NCBI GenBank assembly: GCA_903903925.1
Contig: CAIVAU010000119.1
Span: forward strand, 1 to 64,000
Length of the DNA: 64,000 nt
Reading direction: 5' to 3'
DNA from: an uncultured cyanobacterium
GTDB lineage: Bacteria; Cyanobacteriota; Cyanobacteriia; Cyanobacteriales; Nostocaceae
In this document: piece by piece, positions 16,216 through 25,120 of the stretch
Position numbering within the stretch: position 1 is the first letter of the stretch
How the letters are laid out: every line of letters starts with the position of its first letter
Program-made: the position numbers and the translations under genes
Notes under the pieces: model-generated
The model's database searches: none
What the model saw: the letters and a program-made list of their open reading frames with translations, nothing else
What the model was told of the DNA's origin: nothing

Positions 16216-18321
16216 ATGACTGAATCAGTTGAAATTCATGAATTTAGCACTGGTATCCGTCCTGAGAGAACTGCCGATGGTGGCTGGGTGTCACGGGGAT
16301 TCACGGGACAGTACATGAATGCGACGATTGACCCAATTCCCGATGCTGTCCAGCGTTCAATTGCTAATAAAGAATTTGCAGTTGCTGAGGGCGCTTCCAG
16401 CAATCAGCCAGCAGTAATTGGTCGTGTCGTGGGAAGTGGAGAGTCTGCTTGGTCAGTCGTTGCTATAGTCACACGAGGGCGGGACGAACACAAAAGAAGT
16501 GCTTCTTTATACCATTATTTTCTATGTAAGGGAGATAACAGACTCCCGCAAATTCTGGCATGGATTGAGGAATATAAGGGGCAATATAGGCGGATGCCTG
16601 TTTTCAACCCGTTTGAAGAAACCAAAGTTGAAAAAATTCTTCCTGAAGCTATTCCTGCTTTCAGTTCTCAGCAGATTCCTTACCCTCCGGATTTCAGTGA
16701 TCCTGCACCTGTCATTATTAGACCGGATGAATACAATGAACTAAAACTTCATCAACTTCATCAGTTGGCGGAGGAAAAAGCCTATGATCAACCAGTTGCT
16801 TGGGCATTTAATGTTGAAGCACTTGAGCAACTAAGAGGATTTCAAATTATTCAATCTGCCAATACTAAAGCCTATGAACTCTTGCAAAATGCTAAATTTA
16901 ATACACAGAAACTTCCTGTAATAATGGTAGATGAACAAGCGATAAAGTCTGCAATCAAGGGTTTAATTAACTCCTCTACAGCCCAAATTAAATATATCGA
17001 AGCTATTACTAATGACTCAGGAGATACCCAAATTGATCAAATCGACTGGCAAAGTTACTGGCGAAATATTTTTGATGGGCATGGTGCTGATAAAGCTCTT
17101 AAGCAAGGTATATACAGTCCCCAAATGGTAAGACTTTTAACGCTTAGATCCCTTCTGATTCCACAGACTTTACCAGAGTATCTGTCTTGGTTGGAGAAGG
17201 GAAATAAACAAAATAATCCCTGGAAAGTAGCTGCAGAATTTGAATTTAAATTTAGGGAATCTTTAAGCAAAATTCCTGAATCCGAACGAAAAATTGAAAT
17301 CAAGATTAATGAAGGATTTGAAATTTTATTATTTAGTTTACTCACTCACAATGTAGATCCTAAAGCTGTAAATGAACTGCTTGCTTCAAATAACGGACTT
17401 TGGAGAAAGTTATCGGGTAAGTTCATTGATGATATTGAGCATGATTTGAGATTAATGAAAAAATCTGCTTTTGGAGCAGGAGATTTACCTTTTAGGCTTA
17501 CAAATACTTCATGGCAGAAGATTCGGCGAGAATTGCAAGTTTACTGGAGTAAGCGTGACCACCTTTATCATAAAAAATACCAGCCATTCGCTGAACTTTT
17601 TCTTAATTTAAACAGACCACAACTATCTGCTTTTTTCTATCATGTTGGCTACGGACAAGTCCCCAAAAAAATATTTGCTCAACTCCAACCTAATGGCTGG
17701 AATACTGAAATTTATGGAGTTGTCGTCCAGAGAGAAATTACTGGTCTAGAATTATTGGGGCTCACAATCATAACATTAGGAGGTAAAATCGTGCCTGTTG
17801 CAGTTGTAATTCCAATAGTATTAATTAGTTTAATTTTAGGCTTTGGACTTCGTGGATATATTACGACAAATTTTGCTGATGCAAAATTAGATATCCAATC
17901 TGGTGAAACCAATCAAAAAAAAGATCAGAACTCTGCTAAAAAGAAAGGAGTATATGCCAGCACAAACAAACAAGATGGTACTAAAAATTCTGTTTATTTA
18001 CAAAACAAAGAGGATGAAAGCTATGAGGAAATTATCAAAATAAGTAATGAACTTTCTCGTGAATCTCAATCTAAAAAAACTCCAGAAGAAATTCAAAATC
18101 GAATTCTTGATATTTTAAACAAAAAAGATAACATTAAAAATGATTTCAATCGTTATCAAAAAAAGAGAAATAGTAATAATAATTCATTGGTCGATAAAGC
18201 TGATGGAGTAATTATTTACAATCAAATAACAAGCAATGTATTAAAATGTGAAGTTGCTAATTCTCTAAAAATATCTTTACAAGACGGTAACAAGGATTGT
18301 GACAAAACGTCTAAAAACTGA
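16216..18321 (+). CDS. Large GTPase-associated protein with one membrane helix
   Basis: A 701-residue protein. The N-terminal globular region (1-130) has GWVSRGFTGQYM and SASLYHYFLC, similar in layout to the GAP1 (GTPase-associated protein 1) N-terminal domain that accompanies DO-GTPases; this match is by pattern only. A long mostly helical middle follows. One strong transmembrane segment lies at about 526-547 (VPVAVVIPIVLISLILGF). The C-terminal 150 residues are Lys/Asn/Asp-rich, low in complexity and probably extended. It starts five bases after GTPase 3. It may be the effector or membrane anchor that the GTPases control. Confidence 0.65.
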   Translation: MTESVEIHEFSTGIRPERTADGGWVSRGFTGQYMNATIDPIPDAVQRSIANKEFAVAEGASSNQPAVIGRVVGSGESAWSVVAIVTRGRDEHKRSASLYHYFLCKGDNRLPQILAWIEEYKGQYRRMPVFNPFEETKVEKILPEAIPAFSSQQIPYPPDFSDPAPVIIRPDEYNELKLHQLHQLAEEKAYDQPVAWAFNVEALEQLRGFQIIQSANTKAYELLQNAKFNTQKLPVIMVDEQAIKSAIKGLINSSTAQIKYIEAITNDSGDTQIDQIDWQSYWRNIFDGHGADKALKQGIYSPQMVRLLTLRSLLIPQTLPEYLSWLEKGNKQNNPWKVAAEFEFKFRESLSKIPESERKIEIKINEGFEILLFSLLTHNVDPKAVNELLASNNGLWRKLSGKFIDDIEHDLRLMKKSAFGAGDLPFRLTNTSWQKIRRELQVYWSKRDHLYHKKYQPFAELFLNLNRPQLSAFFYHVGYGQVPKKIFAQLQPNGWNTEIYGVVVQREITGLELLGLTIITLGGKIVPVAVVIPIVLISLILGFGLRGYITTNFADAKLDIQSGETNQKKDQNSAKKKGVYASTNKQDGTKNSVYLQNKEDESYEEIIKISNELSRESQSKKTPEEIQNRILDILNKKDNIKNDFNRYQKKRNSNNNSLVDKADGVIIYNQITSNVLKCEVANSLKISLQDGNKDCDKTSKN

Positions 18322-18345
18322 TTTAAAATTATATTCCTATCTCAA

Positions 18346-19431
18346 ATGAGAATCTATCTGTACGTACTAGCGGGCATCACCTCAGCCTTAATTGGCTGGA
18401 ATCTTGGTCAATTTTTCCTAACTGACCAAGGCATATTAAAGCAATTTCCCGAAGTAATCCTCTTTCCCTGCATAGCAATTTCCCTATCAATTGGGATGGT
18501 GCTTACTGAAATCTTTATCAGTAACCCCACTCGACCAAAATTGAATTTGCGAATTGCTTGGCGTTCTCTCAGTCTTGCTGCTGGACTCGGACTACTTGCA
18601 GGGTTAATCGCTGGTGGTATTTCAGAAATATTGTTCTTACCACAAATTCGCGTACCCACACCCATCGTCAGGACACTTGGTTGGTTACTCATTGGTGGTT
18701 CTACGGGGATTACAGAAGGGGAGACTTGGCGTTGGCGCAGTATTGAAGCAGGCGATCGCAAGCGTTTTCGACAACGCCGCCTCACGAGTTTGTTTGGCAG
18801 TATTGCGGCAAGTCTCACAGCAGCTTTGATATTTGAAATCTTACGGCAACTCATAGGTAAATTCCCGCCTGAGTTGAAAGGTGTGGAAGACCCCATCGGT
18901 TTTTCTATCCTGGGACTTCTACTCGGTTTGGTGTTTAGCGTTTCCACATCTCCAAGCTACATGGTAGCACTGCGAGCAGGTGCAGGTTTCGAGTATACCG
19001 AAGACAACATTTTTGACAGCAACGATCAATCGCGTCCCACACCACAATATCCAACGATTGAAACGAAAGAGTCCCGACTGAAATTTGTTACCGACAGCGA
19101 TGCTGAACGCATAGAGGAAGGACTATCAATTCAACTACCGCCTAAAGGAAAAATCAGAATCGGTTCTTCTGTTAAGGCACATATCCGACTTCCCGATCTC
19201 CCGTCGTACATAGCAGACCTAGAACTGAAACCTCGTCAAACATTGCTCGTTCCCAACCCCGTGTTATTCAAAACGATAGAAGTCAATGGCGAACGTTTAA
19301 GTTCTCGCAAATCGGTTTCCTTGAAACATAACTACGTCCTAACTTTTTACCCTCAAGATAAGTGGGTCGAAAATGAACAAAAATTCTTCAGATTTGTTTA
19401 CTACAATCGCTTCTTGGACCCACAGGCTTAG
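18346..19431 (+). CDS. Six-TM protein with FHA-like C-terminal domain
   Basis: A 361-residue membrane protein. About six hydrophobic segments lie in residues 1-210 (for example VLAGITSALIGWNLG, LAAGLGLLAGLIAGG, and IGFSILGLLLGLVFSV). The cytoplasmic tail (about 250-345) reads KIRIGSSVKAHIRLPDLP, then VNGERLSSRKSVSLKHNYVL, which resembles an FHA sandwich without the canonical GR...SxxH...N binding residues. Its last 59 bases overlap the start of the VWA gene in another frame. An envelope scaffold or sensor for the locus is inferred. Confidence 0.65.
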   Translation: MRIYLYVLAGITSALIGWNLGQFFLTDQGILKQFPEVILFPCIAISLSIGMVLTEIFISNPTRPKLNLRIAWRSLSLAAGLGLLAGLIAGGISEILFLPQIRVPTPIVRTLGWLLIGGSTGITEGETWRWRSIEAGDRKRFRQRRLTSLFGSIAASLTAALIFEILRQLIGKFPPELKGVEDPIGFSILGLLLGLVFSVSTSPSYMVALRAGAGFEYTEDNIFDSNDQSRPTPQYPTIETKESRLKFVTDSDAERIEEGLSIQLPPKGKIRIGSSVKAHIRLPDLPSYIADLELKPRQTLLVPNPVLFKTIEVNGERLSSRKSVSLKHNYVLTFYPQDKWVENEQKFFRFVYYNRFLDPQA

Positions 19432-20659
19432 TTTATCTGTACTGCTTACAAGTTGTTTGTGCAGTCCTAGTTGGGGTCAAGTTAAAACTGCCGAAATTAT
19501 TGGCAGTCCTACGGTTAACGATGAGCGAGTCACTGTTCGCATCAAAGTTAAAGGAACTGATGACAAACCTGAAATGGGTCTACAAGATACAGATTTCAGT
19601 TTGTTAGTAGACAATAAACCAGTTAAATTTCCCAATAAAGATTGGAAAAGTGCTACGGACACCACACCGCCACCAGCTTGGATTATTTTCTTGCTAGATT
19701 TCAGTGGCAGCATGAACAACCAGGATAGCCGGGGAACGACAAAGTTGGCAGGGGCTATCAATGCGATTCGAGAATTTACAGCAGCTTTGGTGGATCGTGG
19801 TTCCAAGACCCAAGTAGCAATTGTACCTTTTGGCGAACCGGGACCTCATTGCGAAGGCAATTCAGTCAGCAATGAAGAACTCAATAAGTTTTTCCCAGCC
19901 GGTGATTTTAAGCTCAGTAACTACCTTGACTACCTTGCGAGTCAAAAACCCTGTGCTTCTACCAACATTTATGAACCTCTCAGCAAGGCTGTACGCTTTT
20001 TAGCTAACTCCGAGGATAAGCGCTTTTATGTACCAGAGGATTCTCTTCAAGCTCAGCCAAGACTTTCCGTGATTCTTTTGTCTGATGGTTATCACAACAA
20101 AGCAAATGAAGAACAAGACTTTAACACTCTAATTACTCTATTAAAGCGGAATGACCAAATCATCGTTCATACCTTGGGTTATGGCTTAACACCAGAAGAG
20201 TTGGGGCAAAAGTATGGTCTTAACCGACCTGCTAAACGTACAGACATTGGTAATGGACCCCATAAAGTTCCCGAAGACGATTTTGTTGACAAAGAGCGTT
20301 TAGCAGAAATTGCCAAAGTTACAGGAGGTATTTCTGAGTTTTCTGCCAGTGCTCAGGCTGTCACCGATAAGTTGAAACTCTTTTTAAATGCTCTACTCGG
20401 TGAGTATGAAATCACCTATATCGAGCCAAATGCGGAACGGGGTTCCAAGCATGATGTACAAGTCGTTGTCCAATCCACAAAAGATTCTAAAGTCACATCG
20501 GAAGCAAAGCCTTACACCATAGGTGTTTTTGGGCGATCGCTACCCTTGAACATGCGACTACTCATGCTACTAGTTGTGTTCTTAGCATTAGTAGGTGGTG
20601 GAGTCATTCCATTTTGGCTCTGGGCAAAACATCTCAAACAAGAAGCACAGGAGATTTAA
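19373..20659 (+). CDS. Membrane-anchored VWA-domain protein
   Basis: A 428-residue protein. The signal peptide (about 15-35, SVLLTSCLCSPSWGQ) is followed by a small beta region (40-90). The VWA domain has an intact MIDAS motif DFSGSMN starting at residue 109, NIYEPLSKAV, and the strand VILLSDGYHN with its Asp. A C-terminal transmembrane helix (about 394-415) precedes a short basic tail. The VWA domain is predicted to be periplasmic, binding a partner through a divalent metal. The start codon lies inside the previous gene; no later start keeps the signal peptide. The next gene starts eight bases after its stop. Confidence 0.82.
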   Translation: MNKNSSDLFTTIASWTHRLSLSVLLTSCLCSPSWGQVKTAEIIGSPTVNDERVTVRIKVKGTDDKPEMGLQDTDFSLLVDNKPVKFPNKDWKSATDTTPPPAWIIFLLDFSGSMNNQDSRGTTKLAGAINAIREFTAALVDRGSKTQVAIVPFGEPGPHCEGNSVSNEELNKFFPAGDFKLSNYLDYLASQKPCASTNIYEPLSKAVRFLANSEDKRFYVPEDSLQAQPRLSVILLSDGYHNKANEEQDFNTLITLLKRNDQIIVHTLGYGLTPEELGQKYGLNRPAKRTDIGNGPHKVPEDDFVDKERLAEIAKVTGGISEFSASAQAVTDKLKLFLNALLGEYEITYIEPNAERGSKHDVQVVVQSTKDSKVTSEAKPYTIGVFGRSLPLNMRLLMLLVVFLALVGGGVIPFWLWAKHLKQEAQEI

Positions 20660-20666
20660 AGCTGAA

Positions 20667-21503
20667 ATGGCTGCATCACCCCAATTTGCAAAAGAAACAA
20701 CATTATTCTGTCTACTTCTGTTAACAGTCAGCGCGTGTAGTGGGTTTTCCCAAGGTGCAAATAATGTTAGTAGTACTTCCAATGAATGTCCAGAAAAACC
20801 TCAAGGAAAACTCTCTAGTAATAATGTTCAATTGGTTTCGCTAGATGGTCCGACAGTTACGGAATCTGGCATACTTAGTCCTGATAAAAACCAAGGATAC
20901 GCCTTTGAAGCAAAATCGGGTCAAAAAATCAGTTACAAAACTAAGGAAGATATTTGTATTTGGGTATATAGTCCCCAGAATCAGTTACTAAAGAGTAAAG
21001 TTTTACCTCAAGCGGGAAAATACACTATTCAATTGGCTAGCCGTCAAGGTGTTCAAACCTTTGAATTAGAAATGGGTTTAGATACTCCGCTGCAAACGTC
21101 TCCATCTCCTACCCACAATACCACTACAGCTAACTTATCACTATCTCAAGCAGCAGTGACATCAGCACCACATCGACCAGCCGCTGATGAGTTTGTCAAA
21201 AACTATTACTTATCTCTTAAAAACCATAATTACAGCGATACATGGAGTAAACTTTCTCCCAAATTTCAAAGCCTATCGACGGGTGGTTATTCTGATTATT
21301 TACAGTGGTGGAATAGTGTTAGTGATATCAGAATAGGTAATATTCACCTGGTCAACCAAAGTAGTGACGCAGCTCTAGTGGATGCAGAATTGTACTACAT
21401 CATGAATAGTGGAAGTAACTTTAAAGATTCTTATAAACGCATTTACCTTGTATGGAGTGATGAAAAGAACAGTTGGTTGTTTGAACGGAAATTTTCACCT
21501 TAA
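20667..21503 (+). CDS. Lipoprotein A of the signalling locus
   Basis: A 278-residue lipoprotein. The signal sequence ends in the lipobox TVSAC. The N-terminal domain (about 40-150) has GYAFEAKSGQKISYKT, ICIWVYSPQNQLL and GKYTIQLASRQGVQTFELEM, a beta-sandwich like bacterial pre-peptidase C-terminal domains. A Pro/Ser/Thr linker leads to a cone-like domain (EFVKNYYLSLKNHNYSDTWS to the end), similar to NTF2-like folds. I chose the ATG at 20667 so that the signal peptide starts the protein; an in-frame ATG at 20595 would overlap the VWA gene. The first domain is shared with the next lipoprotein. Confidence 0.72.
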   Translation: MAASPQFAKETTLFCLLLLTVSACSGFSQGANNVSSTSNECPEKPQGKLSSNNVQLVSLDGPTVTESGILSPDKNQGYAFEAKSGQKISYKTKEDICIWVYSPQNQLLKSKVLPQAGKYTIQLASRQGVQTFELEMGLDTPLQTSPSPTHNTTTANLSLSQAAVTSAPHRPAADEFVKNYYLSLKNHNYSDTWSKLSPKFQSLSTGGYSDYLQWWNSVSDIRIGNIHLVNQSSDAALVDAELYYIMNSGSNFKDSYKRIYLVWSDEKNSWLFERKFSP

Positions 21504-21538
21504 TTAAAAAAATATCATCTAAATGGCTAGATTTACAC

Positions 21539-22459
21539 ATGAAAAAACTAATTATATTTTTACCTTTGTTAATGACTTCTGCCTGTCAGGTGGGATCACA
21601 AATATCAGAACCAGCGACTCAGGCTTCTACAGGCTGTCCGCAAGAACCTAAGGCTGTTTTAAATAAGGGAGATGTCAAACAGGTTTTATTAAATAGTGGA
21701 ACGCTAAAAGAATCTGCTCAAGCGAGGGTTGATAAATCTGTTGGATACGCATTTGAAGCAAAAGCAGGTCAAAAGCTGAGTTACCGTACTTCTGATAATA
21801 TTTGTACTTGGCTTTATACACAAGATAACAAACTGTTAAGTAGTAGTAGTAATTTACCTAAAGATGGCAAATACATTCTCCAAATTTCTGCACCTAACGG
21901 TTCAACAACCTTTAACTTGGAAATGACTTTAGGTTCTCTGCAAGCAAATGTACCTTCCGTTTCTCCTTCTCCTTTACCTTCAGTAAAAACTTCTATTCCT
22001 CCTTCAGCAATTTCAGTAAATACAGAAGCATCTGACCTGACCCAAGAACAGGCACTTGCAATAGTTCAGAAGTGGTTTGAAGCTAAACCTCGAATCTTTG
22101 CACCACCTTTTGATACAAGTTTAATTGACGAATTAGCTACCGGAAAATTTCATTACGATGAGACAAAACCTGGTGGTTCTATTGATACTCTTCGCAGTAG
22201 TAATTCCTACTATACCTATAATTATTCTCGGATTAACGATGTTATTGAGTTTACAAATTCGGGAAAACGACCAGCGATAATTGTGAGTATTGAAGAGGAA
22301 CTTTATCTTCATGGACCTAATGGCATTGATAGTGAATATTCGGGTAAATATAAAAACAAACGTATTTATTATTTTGGTAAAGATAATGGTCAATGGAAAA
22401 TTTCTGATTCACAAAAAGTTAAATCCATATCTTCTCTCTCAGGAAATGGTTATGAATAA
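21539..22459 (+). CDS. Lipoprotein B of the signalling locus with IMS/ARC6-like domain
   Basis: A 306-residue lipoprotein, lipobox MTSAC. The first domain repeats that of the neighbour (GYAFEAKAGQKLSYRT, GKYILQISAPNGSTTFNLEM). After a Ser/Pro linker, the C-terminal domain has ALAIVQKWFEAK, LIDELATGKF, a YYTYNYSRINDVIEF strand and YYFGKDNGQWKISDSQKV. This matches the IMS domain first seen in ARC6 and in several cyanobacterial kinases (DUF4101). It is predicted to sit in the periplasm or on the outer face of the membrane, near the VWA protein. Confidence 0.72.
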   Translation: MKKLIIFLPLLMTSACQVGSQISEPATQASTGCPQEPKAVLNKGDVKQVLLNSGTLKESAQARVDKSVGYAFEAKAGQKLSYRTSDNICTWLYTQDNKLLSSSSNLPKDGKYILQISAPNGSTTFNLEMTLGSLQANVPSVSPSPLPSVKTSIPPSAISVNTEASDLTQEQALAIVQKWFEAKPRIFAPPFDTSLIDELATGKFHYDETKPGGSIDTLRSSNSYYTYNYSRINDVIEFTNSGKRPAIIVSIEEELYLHGPNGIDSEYSGKYKNKRIYYFGKDNGQWKISDSQKVKSISSLSGNGYE

Positions 22460-22559
22460 GTTTGACAAACCAAAAATTAACTTTTTTAAATCTTTCTTAA
22501 GGATAATTTTTGCAGTTAAAATAGCGTGTTCAATGTATGTTTCGTCAACTTATAAATAA
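22452..22559 (+). CDS. Possible small membrane peptide (35 aa)
   Basis: Starts MNKFDKPKINFFKSFLRIIF and ends with MYVSSTYK, with a short hydrophobic stretch FLRIIFAVKIACSM. It overlaps the end of the lipoprotein B gene by eight bases. No family is recognised, and it may be chance. Confidence 0.22.
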   Translation: MNKFDKPKINFFKSFLRIIFAVKIACSMYVSSTYK

Positions 22560-22594
22560 TGCTTAATTATTCAATATTTTTTTCATAATTCAAT

Positions 22595-22978
22595 ATGGTC
22601 AAATATACGTTTGCACTCAGAATAAAAGAATTTCATGAAGAATACAAATATGTGTTAAACCTTACTCCTCAACAGGAGAATAACCCTGAGCAGGTTTTCA
22701 ATACCGAAATTAGAGAAAGCCTGCGTAAAAATCTGCAAATGCAAAGCTCTTGTAAAATCAATGATCTCCATCTCATCAAAATGATTACGACTTGGATACA
22801 AGATATTAAAGAAGGATATCGAGACAGTGCAATTACGCTTGATTTACCGCTACTTATAGTAGAAAATATCAGCAAATTGCATGAAACGGGTAATCAAGAA
22901 TTGCCTGTACTGATAACTCCAGAATTATCCAATATAGAACCCTGCTTCGGGATGCTGCCGCCATTAGTTTTTTCTTAA
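22595..22978 (+). CDS. Hypothetical protein of the signalling locus
   Basis: A 127-residue soluble protein that I do not recognise. It begins MVKYTFALRIKEFHEEYKYV and is mostly helical, with many Asn, Gln and Glu residues; its end is GMLPPLVFS. It lies in the same direction between lipoprotein B and the soluble VWA gene, 52 bases before the latter. It may be an adaptor of the locus, but nothing in the sequence proves this. Confidence 0.55.
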   Translation: MVKYTFALRIKEFHEEYKYVLNLTPQQENNPEQVFNTEIRESLRKNLQMQSSCKINDLHLIKMITTWIQDIKEGYRDSAITLDLPLLIVENISKLHETGNQELPVLITPELSNIEPCFGMLPPLVFS

Positions 22979-23030
22979 CATATAGCAGAAATATCTAATT
23001 GAAGTAGAAAAACAACAGATAAAAATAACC

Positions 23031-24410
23031 ATGCTAAATGTATCTATCACACCTCACCGAGAATTTTTACCAGCAGATGCACCAGAACAAAAACTGTTTT
23101 TCATGCTGAAGCTGCGACCAACAAAAGATGTGGCTGGCACACGTCCATCAACCACCTTTACTTTTGTGATCGACACAAGTGGTTCCATGTATGAAGCAGT
23201 TACTGGCGAACCAAAGCCTACTGGTAGAACTTATTTTCAGGATGGCAAAGAATACACAGAGGTTACAGGAGTTCAAGCCAAGATAGATATTGTTATCCAG
23301 TCTTTACTTCACCTAATTCGTTCAGAAAAACTACAAATGAGCGATCGCGTCTCTATTGTACAGTTTGATGACCAAGCCTCTACCATCATTGAACTGACAC
23401 CAGCAACTCAGGTAGTTCAATTAGAAGATGCGATCGCCAACCTCCGCAAATTTTCTGGTGGAACCTGTATGGCAAAGGGGCTGCATCAAGCATTGGATCT
23501 GCTGAAGAATGAAAATATGACCATCCGTCGTGCTTTGCTCTTTACCGATGGTCAGACAGTTGATGAATATGAATGTCGAGAACTAGCGCAACAATTCGCC
23601 AGCAATAACATCCCGATCACAGCCCTAGGTGTTGGTGAATTTAACGAAGAATTACTCATATCCCTCAGCGATACAACCGGAGGTAGCCAATTTTATGTAG
23701 TTCCAGGAAACTCCATCGGTACTCAGATTTCAATAACTGACCTGCCGAAAACCATCTCTGAAGAATTCACCCAAGCACAGCAAGAAGTTATCACCAACTT
23801 GGCTGTAACCGTTAAAACAGTTCAGGGCGTGAAACTAACTCGAATTGTGCGGGCTTATCCTTCCCAAGCTGAATTTCCTCTAATTCAAGAACCCTATCCT
23901 ATAGGCAACGCTTCAGCCAATGATGAAACAGTGTTTATTCTGGAATTCACTATAGCTCCTCGTACCGCCTCTAAAGTGAGAATCGCGCAACTTGGCTTAA
24001 CCTACGATGTCCCTGGACAAAACAGACGCGGAGAACTTCTTCCTCAAAATGTTGTTGTCCAGTTTGTTGCTGGACAGATGGCAGCACAAGTTGATCAAGA
24101 AGTCATGAGTTACGTCCAGCAGTGCAATATTGCTCAACTTGTAGGTCAGGCAACACGGGTAGCTGAACAAAATCCCCAGCATGCAGAAGAGTTGCTAGAA
24201 ACAGCAAGACGAATGACCCAAAAACTTGGTAATCAGGCAATGACTGTATCTCTGGAAGAAGCCCAAAACGAATTACGCAAGACTCGCAAGCTTTCATCTG
24301 GAACTCGTAAAACCGTCAAGATGGGGTCTAAGGGCAAAACTATGAAAATGGGCAGCGATATCAATAATGAACTTTCAGAAGAACAAATTCGGAAAGTATC
24401 AGGAACTTAG
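23031..24410 (+). CDS. Soluble VWA-domain protein with tandem TxKMG motifs
   Basis: A 459-residue protein with no signal peptide. The VWA domain spans about residues 40-230 with MIDAS DTSGSM (48-53), GGTCMAKGLHQAL and the strand ALLFTDGQTV. A C-terminal beta-sandwich region (270-370) is followed by a helical segment (RVAEQNPQHAEELLETARR). The tail holds TVKMG (428-432) and TMKMG (437-441) in tandem. Bacterial VWA proteins of this kind often act with FHA proteins, PP2C phosphatases and Ser/Thr kinases, all of which lie directly downstream. The two Thr residues are candidate phosphorylation sites. Confidence 0.85.
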   Translation: MLNVSITPHREFLPADAPEQKLFFMLKLRPTKDVAGTRPSTTFTFVIDTSGSMYEAVTGEPKPTGRTYFQDGKEYTEVTGVQAKIDIVIQSLLHLIRSEKLQMSDRVSIVQFDDQASTIIELTPATQVVQLEDAIANLRKFSGGTCMAKGLHQALDLLKNENMTIRRALLFTDGQTVDEYECRELAQQFASNNIPITALGVGEFNEELLISLSDTTGGSQFYVVPGNSIGTQISITDLPKTISEEFTQAQQEVITNLAVTVKTVQGVKLTRIVRAYPSQAEFPLIQEPYPIGNASANDETVFILEFTIAPRTASKVRIAQLGLTYDVPGQNRRGELLPQNVVVQFVAGQMAAQVDQEVMSYVQQCNIAQLVGQATRVAEQNPQHAEELLETARRMTQKLGNQAMTVSLEEAQNELRKTRKLSSGTRKTVKMGSKGKTMKMGSDINNELSEEQIRKVSGT

Positions 24411-24459
24411 AACTAAATAATATTTCACCGAAAATTAACATAAACAAGGAGTTATATCA

Positions 24460-25029
24460 ATGATTACCTGCCAAAATTGTGGTTATGAAAATGCACTATC
24501 AATAGAGTTTTGTGAAGCTTGTGGTTCTGAACTGAAAGCAGTATCTGTAGATCCGACTTCATCCCCTACAATAATCCAGAAATCAGCCCCTTCCATCGAG
24601 AATTCTAGAGATGAAATTATAGAAATTCAGCGACCACTACCACAGCCTACACCTGCGGCAACTAATGTTTCTTCTCCTACAATTTCAGCAAACACTGCGA
24701 GACTTATTTCTAAACAGGCTGGAACATCAGTATCCGAATTTTCTTTAGATGGCAACAGTGCAATAGTAGGGCGGTTCGATCCAGATTCAGGGCCTGTAGA
24801 TGTTGACCTAGAAGGATTTCCAGGAGAAGAAACGGTTTCAAGAGGTCATGCTGAAATTTATTACGAAACAGGACAATGGAAAGCCAAGGATCTCGGCTCT
24901 ACTAACGGTGTTTTCATTAAACGTTCAGGTCAGTCCCGCTTTGGAGCAAGAATTACCATGCCTGAAACATTAAACTCCGGAGACGAGATTGCATTTGGCA
25001 AGATTCGCTTTCTTTTTCACAACCCGTAA
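24460..25029 (+). CDS. Zinc-ribbon FHA-domain protein
   Basis: A 189-residue protein. Four Cys (4, 7, 18, 21; CxNC...CEAC) form a zinc ribbon. A Pro/Ser/Thr linker leads to an FHA domain (about 85-189) with GR at 104-105, SRGH at 127-130 and STNG at 147-150. All residues that bind phosphothreonine are present, so it should read phosphorylated partners. AAGGAG lies nine bases before the start. It sits between the VWA protein and the PP2C phosphatase. Its likely ligand is a Thr-phosphorylated locus protein, possibly the VWA tail. Confidence 0.88.
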   Translation: MITCQNCGYENALSIEFCEACGSELKAVSVDPTSSPTIIQKSAPSIENSRDEIIEIQRPLPQPTPAATNVSSPTISANTARLISKQAGTSVSEFSLDGNSAIVGRFDPDSGPVDVDLEGFPGEETVSRGHAEIYYETGQWKAKDLGSTNGVFIKRSGQSRFGARITMPETLNSGDEIAFGKIRFLFHNP

Positions 25030-25068
25030 GTAGGTGAATATAATTAAGCTCAAAATACTTCAAGGCTT

Positions 25069-25108
25069 GTTCGTAGTTGCGCTTTAGTGCTAAAGCGCAA
25101 CTACAAAC
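25069..25108. repeat. Palindromic intergenic repeat
   Basis: GTTCGTAGTTGCGCTTTAGT and its near-complement GCTAAAGCGCAACTACAAAC form a strong hairpin. It lies within the operon, between the FHA and PP2C genes, so it could modulate read-through or mRNA stability. Confidence 0.75.
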
Positions 25109-25120
25109 TTTAATTTATTT

